A stretch of DNA of 64,000 bases from JAFGPS01 sp964628465 (GTDB taxonomy: Bacteria > Planctomycetota > Phycisphaerae > Sedimentisphaerales > Anaerobacaceae), in contig CAZVOA010000001.1 of assembly GCA_964628465.1 (NCBI GenBank), positions 62,001 to 126,000 on the forward strand, written 5' to 3'. Shown here in pieces: positions 15,706 to 25,364 of this stretch; the stretch's first letter is position 1; each line of letters begins with the position of its first letter. The translations under genes and the position numbers were made by a program. Under the pieces are notes generated by a model. It searched no databases. It was not told the origin of the DNA and saw only the letters and a program-made list of their open reading frames with translations.

Positions 15706-18156
15706 ATGAATAAGAAGTTATCATCAGATTTCATCTGGATTTTTTTAGTTTGCATAATGTTTACATTCATTTGCACTTCTTTTGCCCAGGATGCAGGATT
15801 TACGAGAGGAACTGCCCCCAGTCAACCGGTCGATATGTCTCTGACGGCGATTGCAGGAATTGACAGAGTAGTAATGCTGCAGGGAAAAACTTACCTGAAT
15901 GGATATGCCGGTTATGGCCAACCCGGACAACGCGGCGGCAACGGCATGAGAAGAAGAGGCCAAGCAGCTAATCCACCCGCCCCGACTGGTCCTGAACCAA
16001 CCGTAACATGGAGCAAAGAGTCAGGCCCTGGAACGGTAACATTTGAAGATGCAAAGGCAAAAACTACTACCGCGAAATTTTCAGCTCTCGGCACATATAT
16101 TCTGAAACTCACCGCTGATAACGGACAAACTACTGCTTCGTCAACTTTAACTGTAAAAGTCGAAACTCCCCCGCCGACAGAAAGGCTGGATGTTGTTTAT
16201 ACCAAACAATACACGATAGATAATCCTTTATGGAACTCACGTGCCAAAGCTTTGATTGTTGGCTGGATTCCTCATTGCATTGAAATAATTAATACGCCTG
16301 ATTATCCATCAGGCCCGGGCGGAATAGATAATTTCATTGATGCCGCAAAAGCGCTTCGCGGCGAACCGCTCGAAGAAGGTCACGGCCACCGCGGCTATGT
16401 TTTCTCAAACGCATGGGTACACCAAACGGTAGAGTCAATGTGCATCGCGTTAATGGTCGATCCACAAGGTGACCAGGAAATTATAAAAGCGCAGGAAAAA
16501 TTCAAAGAAACGCTTGAAGACTGGATTCCCAAAATATTAGCCGCCCAGGACAAAGACGGTTATTTGCAAACTGCTTTTGTAATGCGGCGAGTAACCAAAA
16601 ACCGCGATGGCAGTGTTCGATATGACAATGGGCCATTTGAACGTTGGTCTCCGCCGCGACGAGGTGACCACGAAGGATATGTAGCAGGTTATTTCATCGA
16701 ATCGGCAATAAATCACTATACACTCACAAACGGTACTGACCTGAGACTTTATAACGCGGCAAAAAAACTGGCTGACTGCTGGGTAAACAATATTGGTCCG
16801 GAGCCGGGTAAAAAAGAATGGTACACAGGTCATCAGGAAATGGAGCAGGCTCTTGTACGTTTCGGTCGCTTTGTCAACGATATGGAAGGTAACGGCAAAG
16901 GTGACTCCTACATAAAACTTGCCAAGTTCCTTCTCGATTGCAGAGGCGGCGGCAGTGAATACGACCAGAGCCACGTACCTGTTCAGCAGCAATATGAAGC
17001 GGTTGGACATTCTGTACGAGCTGCATATTCTTATTCCGGAATGGCAGACGTAGCCGCGGAAACTCACGATGTTGATTACCAGAGTGCTGTTATGTCACTA
17101 TGGGATAATATCGTCAACAAGAAATACTATGTCACCGGTGGTCTCGGCAGCGGCGAAACTTCCGAAGGATTCGGACCGAACTATTCTTTGAGAAACGAAG
17201 CTTACTGCGAATCCTGCGCCAATTGCGGTGAGATTTTCTTCCAGTGGAAAATGAACCTTGCGTATCATGATGCAAAGTATGCTGATTTATATGAAGAGTC
17301 GATGTACAACGCTGTAATGGGTGACATCGACCTGAAAGGTCTCAATTTATGCTATACGAATCCATTGGCGGGAAGCAATAACAGACAGCCATGGCAAGGC
17401 TGCCCGTGCTGTGTCGGGAATGTACCCAGAACAATGCTTATGATACCAACTTGGACATACGTCAAGAGTCCGGATGGCATTTATGTCAATCTGTTCATAG
17501 GAAGTACAATCAACGTAGAAAAAGTAGCTGGTACAGATGTGCAGATGGTTCAAAAAACCGATTATCCATGGAGCGGTGACATTTCAATTACCGTTAATCC
17601 AAAAGAGACAAAACGCTTTACAGTTTACGTTCGCGTACCTGATCGCAAAACAAGCGAGCTTTATACCAACACACCTGAAGTAAGCGGCCTGATTTCACTG
17701 GCTCTAAACGGCGAAAAAATGTCACCGAAAATCGAAAAGGGATACGCGGCTATAACACGAGAATGGAAAGCCGGTGACAAAATCGATTTGGTTCTACCGT
17801 TGAAGGTTCAGCGTATTAAAGCAGACGAAAGAATCGAAGCCGACAGAGGACGAGTCGCCCTTCGCTATGGTCCTTTGATTTACAATATCGAACGTGTTGA
17901 CCAGAATATTGATCAGGTTTCGCTGAGTCCGAAAGCAGAATTGACAACTCAATTCAGAAGCGACTTACTGGACGGCGTAATGGTGATTAAAGGCACATGG
18001 GCAGATGGAAGTCCATTACTGGCGATTCCAAATTACGCCAGATACAATCGCGGCGACGGACCACAGGATACAAGCCAACCGGCAGACACCGGACAACGAA
18101 GAGGCAGAGGCGGACGCAGAACCAGTTCCATCGTCTGGATGCTTGAACAGCCGTAA
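15706..18156 (+). CDS. Secreted GH127 beta-L-arabinofuranosidase-like enzyme with PKD-like domain
   Basis: 816 residues from ATG 15706, chosen because AAGGAG lies at 15694-15699. Signal peptide ends near TSFAQ (27-28). Residues about 45-153 form a PKD/Ig-like domain interrupted by a Gly/Arg-rich loop (71-86). The rest matches GH127 (former DUF1680): Glu502, Cys504, Cys568 and Cys569 correspond to the zinc-binding Glu-Cys-Cys-Cys set, one Cys acting as nucleophile, in ESC and CPCCVGN. The family releases beta-L-arabinofuranose from plant glycans. The C-terminus ends in another Gly/Arg-rich tail (about 795-806). First gene of a polysaccharide-degradation group. Confidence 0.88.
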   Translation: MNKKLSSDFIWIFLVCIMFTFICTSFAQDAGFTRGTAPSQPVDMSLTAIAGIDRVVMLQGKTYLNGYAGYGQPGQRGGNGMRRRGQAANPPAPTGPEPTVTWSKESGPGTVTFEDAKAKTTTAKFSALGTYILKLTADNGQTTASSTLTVKVETPPPTERLDVVYTKQYTIDNPLWNSRAKALIVGWIPHCIEIINTPDYPSGPGGIDNFIDAAKALRGEPLEEGHGHRGYVFSNAWVHQTVESMCIALMVDPQGDQEIIKAQEKFKETLEDWIPKILAAQDKDGYLQTAFVMRRVTKNRDGSVRYDNGPFERWSPPRRGDHEGYVAGYFIESAINHYTLTNGTDLRLYNAAKKLADCWVNNIGPEPGKKEWYTGHQEMEQALVRFGRFVNDMEGNGKGDSYIKLAKFLLDCRGGGSEYDQSHVPVQQQYEAVGHSVRAAYSYSGMADVAAETHDVDYQSAVMSLWDNIVNKKYYVTGGLGSGETSEGFGPNYSLRNEAYCESCANCGEIFFQWKMNLAYHDAKYADLYEESMYNAVMGDIDLKGLNLCYTNPLAGSNNRQPWQGCPCCVGNVPRTMLMIPTWTYVKSPDGIYVNLFIGSTINVEKVAGTDVQMVQKTDYPWSGDISITVNPKETKRFTVYVRVPDRKTSELYTNTPEVSGLISLALNGEKMSPKIEKGYAAITREWKAGDKIDLVLPLKVQRIKADERIEADRGRVALRYGPLIYNIERVDQNIDQVSLSPKAELTTQFRSDLLDGVMVIKGTWADGSPLLAIPNYARYNRGDGPQDTSQPADTGQRRGRGGRRTSSIVWMLEQP

Positions 18157-18212
18157 TCTAAAGCGTTGTTTTAGTTTTTTGGTTTTTGTATTTAATAGAT
18201 GCTCTTCAGTTT

Positions 18213-18303
18213 GTCATTGCGAGTCGTCTGAAAGACGGCGCGGCAATCTACTAACGCATGTTTTGAGATTGCTTCGTCAACCATGGGGTTTCCTCGCAAT
18301 GAC
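18213..18303. repeat. Dispersed palindromic element (GTCATTGCGAG family)
   Basis: GTCATTGCGAG (18213-18223) is matched by its exact reverse complement CTCGCAATGAC (18293-18303), with inner GGCAATCT and GAGATTGC arms. Elements with these ends are scattered through intergenic DNA of many bacteria. It lies between the GH127 and GH5-like genes and would be partly translated if the upstream ATG 18283 were used, which argues for the ATG at 18340. Confidence 0.82.
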
Positions 18304-18339
18304 ATAAAGAATGAAAAACTATTTATAAGGAGTATTGTT

Positions 18340-19617
18340 ATGAAACACATTACATTTCTTCTATCACTTGAGATTTTGATTTCTCTGGGTATGAGCATTA
18401 CATCCGCGGCAAGTGACAATTCCGCAAATGAGCTTTTTCCCATCGTTCGCAGGCCCGACTCGCGCACACCTGTCGATTGTTCCACCATTCGCGGCGTCAA
18501 TTATTGCTATGCTGAATTTGGCGGTCACTCAGGGATGTGGGATAATTACTCACCAGCTATCACAGAGCGTGACCTTGGTTATGCTCAGAAAATAGGCATT
18601 AACCAGATTCGATGTTTCATTACTTATCAACCTTATCAAAGAGATCCCGAACAGTATCGTAAAAATCTAATTCATCTCGTACGTGCCGCTGACCAGCGAG
18701 GTATCGGCGTTATGCCGGTCGTTGGATATGACAGGCAAATGCAGACTGTAGATGCGCCCGGATTAGAAGAATGGGCAAAATTTCTTATAGACGCTCTTGG
18801 GAAAGAACCCGGCCTTGCATTTTGGGATGTATATAACGAGCCTGATTACCCGCCAACACCCGCTTCAGTCGAAAGAAGAACTGCTTTTGCCCGGCACATG
18901 GCTGGCATATTCCGTAAACTTGACGGCAAAACGCCGGTCACAATCGGCTTTGCTTACGCGAAAACTATGGCAAAATACGTTGATGATGTCGATGTACTTG
19001 TTTTCCATAATTATCTGGAAACGCTGGAAGAAATCCGAGCCGATATCGAATTCGCAAAGAAAACAGCCGCAGAAGCACACAAGCAGGTAATAGATGACGA
19101 AATGGGCTGCATCGCCCGCGCCAATCCTTATGACATAACAATAGCCGAACATATGAAAGCCAACATTGGTTTTTACGTTTGGGAACTTATGATAGTTCAC
19201 GACCCAGCTACAGACCGAGGCTGGGGCAATATTCATGGAATCTTCTACCCCGACGGCACAGTCCGCGATCCATCCATACCTTTGGCTGTTATGGGAATCT
19301 TTCGTAATCGCGGCGAGAATTTAGTTCTCGAAAATCCCGACCGTGAAGGTAAACTCACTCGCATAATTCAGGATGCCCACAAGTGGCTGGGCGACCCGAA
19401 CAGCACATGGAAATCAGGCCTTGATATAGCAGAAGTCGCCGCTAATCTTCTTGAGTCGGCTCAAATCGCGCCTATGCGTGAACTGCCGCTTCGCGAGATT
19501 GAAATACTTCGCAAAGGACAGGAAAACCGCCAGGCTCTTACAGCCATTTTAGAAAAATATATTATCATGCTACGGCCCTATGTACAGCCGCAAAGACCCA
19601 ACAGAACACCATTTTAA
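18340..19617 (+). CDS. Secreted GH5-like (TIM-barrel) glycoside hydrolase
   Basis: 425 residues from ATG 18340 behind AAGGAG (18327-18332). A signal peptide covers about 1-25. The fold reads as a clan-A TIM barrel: GVNYCYAEF at the start, strand/helix repeats, acid/base Glu167 in DVYNEPDY and a candidate nucleophile Glu254 in DDEMG near strand 7. Exact family (GH5 or a related clan-A family) and substrate are uncertain; beta-mannan, beta-glucan or xylan cleavage are options. It follows the GH127 gene on the same strand, separated by the palindromic element. Confidence 0.72.
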   Translation: MKHITFLLSLEILISLGMSITSAASDNSANELFPIVRRPDSRTPVDCSTIRGVNYCYAEFGGHSGMWDNYSPAITERDLGYAQKIGINQIRCFITYQPYQRDPEQYRKNLIHLVRAADQRGIGVMPVVGYDRQMQTVDAPGLEEWAKFLIDALGKEPGLAFWDVYNEPDYPPTPASVERRTAFARHMAGIFRKLDGKTPVTIGFAYAKTMAKYVDDVDVLVFHNYLETLEEIRADIEFAKKTAAEAHKQVIDDEMGCIARANPYDITIAEHMKANIGFYVWELMIVHDPATDRGWGNIHGIFYPDGTVRDPSIPLAVMGIFRNRGENLVLENPDREGKLTRIIQDAHKWLGDPNSTWKSGLDIAEVAANLLESAQIAPMRELPLREIEILRKGQENRQALTAILEKYIIMLRPYVQPQRPNRTPF

Positions 19618-19692
19618 GTTTCAAGATTAAGATGAGATGGTTTTACAAAATTGAACTATAAATATTATAGGCAAATCACCATCATCAGAGTA

Positions 19693-19735
19693 AAAAAAAA
19701 TCCCGAAAACGACATCCTGCGTTATCGGGATTTTA
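19693..19735. terminator. Bidirectional terminator between convergent genes
   Basis: AAAATCCCGA (19697-19706) pairs perfectly with TCGGGATTTT (19725-19734), flanked by an A run on the left and T-rich sequence on the right. It serves the GH5-like gene (+) and the CE15-like gene (-). Confidence 0.85.
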
Positions 19736-19756
19736 TTCAAGCTTTATTCGTCTAAT

Positions 19757-21121
19757 TTACTTTAAAGAAGGCACATCCCAATCAATCCATTCAGCAGGTG
19801 CATCTTTGTAGTTGCCATCAGTTTTTACAAAATTGGTTTCACCTTCGCCGTCAAGAAGGAATTTTGTACAGAAAGCTTTCAATTCTTCAATATCTATAAA
19901 TTGGCAATGACTATGACCACCGTTTTGAACAAAACCCATTTTGTCAGGAACACCAAGAGCTTCCCATATTTTATGAGCCGCTACAGCTGTTACATAGCAT
20001 GGTTTGTCACCAAGCCAGGTTTGTGAAGTATTCTCAATCATTAATAATGGTCGTGGTGCACAAAGAGCCGCAACCATATGTTGATCGACAGGCAGCTTGG
20101 TAATCTGAAGACCGAATTCTTTGAAAATTGGGGCCAGCCAGGTATTTTCATTTACGATTTGCCTTGCAGTTTGGACTTGCACGCCTGCCTCTAACATTTG
20201 ATCAGCAACACGCCAAGAACTTGCGCCGCCGGAACCTGATTCGACTGGAATAGTCAGTGCGATTCTATCATCGAATACACCACAAACAAGGGCGCCTTTG
20301 CCATTACGTGAACAACCTGTAACTCCAAGTTTGGCTGGATTAATCTTGGCTTCCGGAACCATCTCAAGAGCATCGATCATTCGGCTGACACCCCATGCCC
20401 ATGCTATCATCGAACTTCCCTGATGGTCGCTGCCGTATAATTCATAAAATTTCCCTTTTCCCCTGTCACCGGCATTACCCTGTGCACCAAGTTCATTATT
20501 TGGGAAGTTAATAACCGCGATACCAAGTTCATCCAGAATATTTTTCGGAAGAGTACTTCCACCTATACCGATAATTGCCGGGTATGGTGCCTTACCTTTA
20601 CCTTCAGGCGGATAAGTAATCGAAACATCAAAAGAGATTGTTTTGCCGCCTTCTGTACAAGTTACAGTTAATGTATTTCGAGGGCCACCACCGCCGCCGC
20701 CCATCATACCACCCATCATTCCGCCGCCAAATCCGCCTCTTCTTGCACCTTGAGGTGCTGCTGGAGCTGCAGGGGTTGCAGGTGTATCAGCGGCTGCAGG
20801 AGCAGGTGTAAATTTTCCAGTAACAGAAGCTGGCTTGCCCGGCAATGGGCCATAAACATATTTCTGTACAAGTTGACTTATTTCATAACGACGTTTTGGC
20901 CATTGAGCTTTGCTGGTCATACGCGTGCCATCCAGAAAAGTAAATGGATCCGGCAGTGTTGATATAGAAGGAAGTTCAGCCGGAGCGGGCATAGCATCGA
21001 CTGTTGCCGATATCATCTGCATGTCTTTCTCAGTCAATGTGTCAGTACCTTTAGGAGTAACAGCACACGATAAACCGAATAGCACAAAAAATACAGTCAC
21101 AAGAAGAATTTTTCGATACAT
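19757..21121 (-). CDS. CE15-like glucuronoyl esterase lipoprotein
   Basis: 454 residues from ATG 21121, eight bases after AAGGA; ATG 21127 is too close to that site. A lipobox FGLSC (Cys19) marks a lipoprotein. The catalytic core shows nucleophile Ser271 in GCSRNGKG, Glu294 in VESGSGG and His403/His405 in NGGHSH, the pattern of CE15 4-O-methyl-glucuronoyl methylesterases, which cut ester links between glucuronoxylan and lignin or methyl esters. A Pro/Ala-rich then Gly/Met-rich low-complexity insert (about 105-148) splits the N-terminal part. Convergent with GH5-like gene; upstream is the SGNH hydrolase on the same strand. Confidence 0.83.
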   Translation of the reverse strand: MYRKILLVTVFFVLFGLSCAVTPKGTDTLTEKDMQMISATVDAMPAPAELPSISTLPDPFTFLDGTRMTSKAQWPKRRYEISQLVQKYVYGPLPGKPASVTGKFTPAPAAADTPATPAAPAAPQGARRGGFGGGMMGGMMGGGGGGPRNTLTVTCTEGGKTISFDVSITYPPEGKGKAPYPAIIGIGGSTLPKNILDELGIAVINFPNNELGAQGNAGDRGKGKFYELYGSDHQGSSMIAWAWGVSRMIDALEMVPEAKINPAKLGVTGCSRNGKGALVCGVFDDRIALTIPVESGSGGASSWRVADQMLEAGVQVQTARQIVNENTWLAPIFKEFGLQITKLPVDQHMVAALCAPRPLLMIENTSQTWLGDKPCYVTAVAAHKIWEALGVPDKMGFVQNGGHSHCQFIDIEELKAFCTKFLLDGEGETNFVKTDGNYKDAPAEWIDWDVPSLK

Positions 21122-21207
21122 AATCATTTTCCTTAAAAATTAATAATATAACATCCTTTTAGATACGCTTTCGCTTTATGATCAATAATTCTATGAACTA
21201 TGACCTT

Positions 21208-22425
21208 TTAATCAGTCATCTTAAACAGGCTCAAATCAATAGTTTCGGCCATTTTTTGAAATCCCGTTGGATTCAGATGCAAATGATCGCCGCTGTCATA
21301 TTCCGGTTTCAAGCGTGTTGGATCTTCAGGATCACGTACAGCCGCGTCCAAATCAATAACCGCGTCGAATTTGCCGCTTGTACGAATCCATTCATTGATT
21401 TTCTGGCGGGCTTCTTCATTACGATACTGCGACCCCATGAACGGCAGGATAGGTGAGCCATAAACCTTTACACCTTTTGCATGCGCCTGTTCAATGATTT
21501 TCTCATATACGGCGATTACCTGATTGGCAATATTCGGATTAAAACTATTACCAATATCATTAACGCCTTCAAGCACTATCACCCATTTCACACCGCAGGG
21601 ATCAAGTACATCATGCTCAAAACGCTGTGATACCGGAACGCCAAGACCGCCTGATACCATTGTATTGCCGCCAACACCATGATTCAATAAACCAATTTTC
21701 GCGGTTTCAGGATTTGACTGAAGGCGACGTGCCAGGAAATCCGGCCATCGATTGTCTTTATTGGTTGTGCAGCCGCGGCCATCAGTAATAGAGTCACCAA
21801 GCGTTACTACACAAGCGTAAGAATCATCGAGCCATAAATCAATCATGCTCAGATTGTACCAATGTTCTTCTTTTGCCGCAGATTCCATATCAGCAGCACT
21901 TACTAAATTGCCTTCCCCAATATAAGATGTAGTCCTGGAACCTGGATGGCCGGTGATATTGCTTGATGTTGCACCGAAATAAACAGAAACGGCCAGATTG
22001 CTTAACGCCTCAACTTTGAAATCCACCGCATCAGAATAAACTTCTTCCCCGGCGGGAATTGTTACAGTTGGAGAACCATTAAATGATAAAGCCTTGTCCG
22101 TTGAAGTATCAATTCCGCTTGAGCCTGCGCCTTTTGATTTTGCTACGTTAGCAGCTTTAATTTCTACAGGACTGTTTCCATATTTATTGGAAAACTGAAT
22201 CCGCATTTTGCTTCCGCCGAGAGTGACATATACTACCTGACGCAATGTATTATTGGTCAACGACGCAGTCTTAGGATTATTGTTGCGTTCGGTCAACTGC
22301 TGAGAACTCGCCCAGGCGGCAATCCAGCATTCTTTCGCGGATGTCTTTTTTGCGCCAAACGATGCACAGGATGCACATAGAAATAGTACAACCAAAGCGA
22401 TACTTAAATTTTTCATTAATCTCAT
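21208..22425 (-). CDS. SGNH/GDSL hydrolase lipoprotein
   Basis: 405 residues from ATG 22425, which follows GGAG by about six bases; an upstream in-frame start at 22470 lacks a site. Lipobox CASC near Cys20. An N-terminal beta-sandwich-like domain (about 25-215) precedes the SGNH core: block I LGDSITDG, block II GVGGN, block III GVND and the final DHLHLNPTG with Asp and His. Such enzymes remove acetyl or feruloyl esters from polysaccharides. Context with GH127, GH5-like and CE15-like enzymes supports a role as carbohydrate esterase. Confidence 0.85.
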   Translation of the reverse strand: MRLMKNLSIALVVLFLCASCASFGAKKTSAKECWIAAWASSQQLTERNNNPKTASLTNNTLRQVVYVTLGGSKMRIQFSNKYGNSPVEIKAANVAKSKGAGSSGIDTSTDKALSFNGSPTVTIPAGEEVYSDAVDFKVEALSNLAVSVYFGATSSNITGHPGSRTTSYIGEGNLVSAADMESAAKEEHWYNLSMIDLWLDDSYACVVTLGDSITDGRGCTTNKDNRWPDFLARRLQSNPETAKIGLLNHGVGGNTMVSGGLGVPVSQRFEHDVLDPCGVKWVIVLEGVNDIGNSFNPNIANQVIAVYEKIIEQAHAKGVKVYGSPILPFMGSQYRNEEARQKINEWIRTSGKFDAVIDLDAAVRDPEDPTRLKPEYDSGDHLHLNPTGFQKMAETIDLSLFKMTD

Positions 22426-22775
22426 TTTAACTCCATTCTTTTCTATTCGATAATTAATTCTGAACAACACGATCTATAGTAATTTATATAACTATAATTT
22501 AAGCCTTAGAAAAATTTACATTAATACTTAAATAGAAAAAAAACAATAGATTTCTTATTGAATTGTATAATTTCAAAAAAAACTCAAAACATAACATCAG
22601 GATTCTTCAAATCCGCACTAAGATACTTCATATTTTGCAGATTTTGCCTTATCAACAAAGCTAAGAATAATGATTAAAAAAGATATTTAATATATACACA
22701 ATATATCCAGATAATCAAACATGATATCAGATAGTCTTTAATTGTATAAATCTTTTTTTGCTTTTAAAATTATAT
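22426..22775. other. AT-rich intergenic region
   Basis: 350 bases, strongly AT-rich, upstream of the SGNH hydrolase and downstream of the aminotransferase (both leftward). No ORF with a ribosome site, no clear hairpin terminator and no confident promoter seen. Confidence 0.5.
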
Positions 22776-23609
22776 TTAAATTGTGAATTTTTTAAATTCC
22801 TCAGCGAGGGCTTTTGTGTATTGGCCGGGTTTGCCGTCACCAATAATTGCGTCGTCGAATTTTACTACTGGTACGATGTCCATCGTAGTAACCGCGATGA
22901 AAAGCTCATCACATGAAGCGGCCTGCTGCGGCGTAAGAGAATTATCGACGATTTCCAAACCTACTTTCGCGGCGGCTTTTACTACGAATTTGCGGGTAAT
23001 CGAAGGCAGAATATTTGCCGAAAGCGGCGAAGTTTGCAATTTCTTATCGTGAATCGCGAAAAAGGCCGATGCCGCTCCTTCTGTTATGTATCCCTCGTCA
23101 TTGACAAAAACTGCCTCCATAGAACCTTTTTTGGCCGCTGCTCGACGGGCCATTATATTGGGAAGCAGGTTTAATGATTTTATATCACAGCGTTTCCATC
23201 GCTGGTCCGGGTAGGTAATCACACTGACGCCATCGTTTTTCAGCTTTGAAGAATCGTCAAGCTGTTTTACGGTCAGGAAAATATTCGGCACTAAACTATC
23301 GCTTCCGACATGATTTCGCGGCCCGGAACCTCGCGTTATGTGGAAATAAATGCTGGCGTTGAGAATTCCAGCTTTTTCAAAAGCCTGAAGAATCTTGCCG
23401 CGAATCTGGTTTATATCGACTTTTGTTATATCAATCGCCTTCAAACTGGCCGCAAATCGCTCAAGATGCTCATCAAGAGCGAAAATCTTTCCGTTATAGC
23501 TTCGTATAACCTCATAAACGCCATCACCAAAAAAAAGACCCCTGTCCAAATATTCAGGACCTACCTCTTCATAAGGAAGGATTTTATCATTCAATATCGC
23601 AATTTGCAT
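22776..23609 (-). CDS. Class IV PLP aminotransferase (D-alanine/branched-chain type)
   Basis: 277 residues of fold-type IV aminotransferase: DRGLFFGDGVYEVIR near the start, RGSGPRNH, the catalytic Lys144 in CDIKSLNLLPN and the EGAASAFFAI segment. The Lys context and length fit D-amino acid aminotransferase (D-Ala/D-Glu exchange for cell wall) better than IlvE, but aminodeoxychorismate lyase and branched-chain enzymes share the fold. Single gene; its neighbours give no pathway clue. Confidence 0.85.
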   Translation of the reverse strand: MQIAILNDKILPYEEVGPEYLDRGLFFGDGVYEVIRSYNGKIFALDEHLERFAASLKAIDITKVDINQIRGKILQAFEKAGILNASIYFHITRGSGPRNHVGSDSLVPNIFLTVKQLDDSSKLKNDGVSVITYPDQRWKRCDIKSLNLLPNIMARRAAAKKGSMEAVFVNDEGYITEGAASAFFAIHDKKLQTSPLSANILPSITRKFVVKAAAKVGLEIVDNSLTPQQAASCDELFIAVTTMDIVPVVKFDDAIIGDGKPGQYTKALAEEFKKFTI

Positions 23610-23774
23610 ATAAATCGTCCCTGTAAAACATAACTACTTAATATACAATGACTTACAAAACATTCTATGTCATTGTTTATTCGATTATATATCCTATCGT
23701 ATAAAAAGAAAATACGCAAGATACATTACAAATTACTTAATATTCAGCGACAAATAATTTTTAAGGAATTTTTC

Positions 23775-23802
23775 TTTACAAAAAAGCAGAAATATGTAAA
23801 AT
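23775..23802 (+). promoter_or_regulatory. Probable promoter of rplU
   Basis: TTTACA (23775-23780), 16-base spacer, TAAAAT (23797-23802), about 50 bases before the rplU ATG. A TAGGAG ribosome site follows. Confidence 0.5.
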
Positions 23803-23852
23803 AGCTCTTTTGTCTTGATAATAATATGATGAAGCTATAGGAGCTTTTAAGA

Positions 23853-24182
23853 ATGTACGCAGTATTTGAACAAGGTTCGAAGCAATACAAGGTCGCCGAA
23901 GGTGACTGTATTCAAATTGATTTAACAGATATATCATCGGAAGCTACAACTATCGAGCTGGATAAAGTCCTGCTTATCAGTGATGAAAACGATGTAAAAG
24001 TAGGTACACCCTACCTGAAAGGCGCAAAAGTTATCGCTTCTTTCGAAACCAACGCTGAAGAAGCTGTAGTAAAAGATAAAAAGCTCTATCCGATGCATTT
24101 TAGAAGACGCAAAAACAGCAAGAAACGCATTGGTCATCGCCAGAAACATCTTCAGATTACCATCGATAAAATCCAGGCTTAA
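23853..24182 (+). CDS. rplU: Ribosomal protein L21
   Basis: 109 residues starting MYAVFEQGSKQYKVAEGD, with the C-terminal RRRKNSKKRIGHRQ segment of L21, a 23S-rRNA-binding protein of the large subunit. Length is normal. In most bacteria rplU is followed directly by rpmA (L27) and often obgE; here a strong hairpin follows and no rpmA is present in the window, so it is a single-gene unit. Confidence 0.96.
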   Translation: MYAVFEQGSKQYKVAEGDCIQIDLTDISSEATTIELDKVLLISDENDVKVGTPYLKGAKVIASFETNAEEAVVKDKKLYPMHFRRRKNSKKRIGHRQKHLQITIDKIQA

Positions 24183-24208
24183 AAATCTATTACTCGAAAC
24201 AAACTAAT

Positions 24209-24257
24209 CACAAAATATATTCAAAATACAGACCTTGAATATATTTTGTGTTGTTTT
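24209..24257 (+). terminator. Terminator of rplU
   Basis: A 16-bp perfect AT-rich stem: 24209-24224 pairs with 24235-24250 around a 10-base loop, followed by TTGTTTT. Confidence 0.75.
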
Positions 24258-24933
24258 AAATAATTCTGAATTAATGCTGCCAACCCGACAGCCTAAAGTG
24301 TATTCTGAATGAAAATAAAATATTGATCACAAAAATATTTTTTTTAGATATAATCTATTTCATATCTATATTCGTCAACTCGAAAATTAAAATAGAACCA
24401 TTCCGCAAAACAAACACAATAATACTGTTACCTTTTATATTATCTGCCGTTAATCAAATGTTTTAAGAATAAATTGGAAATAGTCTTTTTTACAGCTCGA
24501 ATACGTCGTATTTTTCACAAATTATATTAAATAATTGATTAAGGTAAAAAATCGGGACGAGACGATAATAGAGATAAATAATGGTCGTTTTATGTGGGAC
24601 CAGATTATGAAAGTACATAAATGCCAGATTGAAGTTATGTGGCTGTTTCTGGCCGCGATGTTTTGTCGTATGACAAATCAAATTGATGTTCAATGTACAT
24701 ATAGCAGCGAACAAAAAGAGTTTATTTATACTGATCAATATAATATACGAAACAGTCGTCCGCCGCCATAACGCGGCTGGTAATACAAATTCCTCTTCAA
24801 CTTTTTTTTAACCAACGGGCCAAAAGCAGGATGCTATGGCCCATTTTTATGCGCACAATAAAGATGCTTGCGTCCGCCCCGCTGCTATTGTATATTACTG
24901 CAAAATATATTATCAACTTTGCTTAGGAATATT
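24258..24933. other. Intergenic region downstream of rplU
   Basis: About 680 AT-rich bases. An open frame from TTG 24535 to 24771 (78 codons, Met-rich, no ribosome site) is not supported as a gene. A terminator-like hairpin lies at 24817-24848. No tRNA, repeat or convincing promoter was recognised. Confidence 0.5.
24817..24848 (+). terminator. Terminator-like hairpin
   Basis: GGGCCA (24817-24822) pairs with TGGCCC (24837-24842), with an inner AGCA/TGCT pair, and ATTTTT follows. It would end rightward transcription from an unidentified unit in the region after rplU. Confidence 0.6.
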
Positions 24934-25335
24934 ATGGCTGCAATAATTTTTACACTTGAAGAACTGCTTGGAATATTGAAATCGAATAATCTATTACCCG
25001 AACAAATTGTTCGTTCGGGAGTGAAGGACAACTGCATTGAACTTGTCGTTGATACTAAAATGTTTATGCTTCCAGTCGTACCTGTGACATTAAAATATTT
25101 AAGTTATGAAAATAACCTTGCAACTTTCGAATTAAGTCTTGGCAATCCTCAGTTCAATAAATTTCTGGGTATGTTTGGAAATTCATATCAATCAAAATTA
25201 CCTGAATATGTAAAACTCGAACTTCCGAATATTCTTATTGATATACCAACACTTCTCGAACACAGGAATATAAAAGGAATTTGTGTAAAAGAAATCACGC
25301 AAACAGATAATCAATTAACCATCATTACAGAATAG
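24934..25335 (+). CDS. Hypothetical protein
   Basis: 133 residues from ATG 24934, preceded by AGGA; a TTG start at 24868 would add 22 residues without a ribosome site. No signal peptide, TM helix or cysteines. Sequence reads as a mixed alpha/beta protein with a Leu/Ile-rich core (LEELLGILKSNNLLPEQIV at the start). Base composition is like its surroundings. I do not recognise the family. It converges with the next gene. Confidence 0.6.
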   Translation: MAAIIFTLEELLGILKSNNLLPEQIVRSGVKDNCIELVVDTKMFMLPVVPVTLKYLSYENNLATFELSLGNPQFNKFLGMFGNSYQSKLPEYVKLELPNILIDIPTLLEHRNIKGICVKEITQTDNQLTIITE

Positions 25336-25364
25336 AAGGTAATCTTACAACCCGATTTTTTTCA

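Noticed and set aside
24535..24771. 78-codon open frame after rplU
   Set aside because: TTG start, no ribosome site, Met-rich odd composition, no recognisable motif; the opposite strand is equally open.
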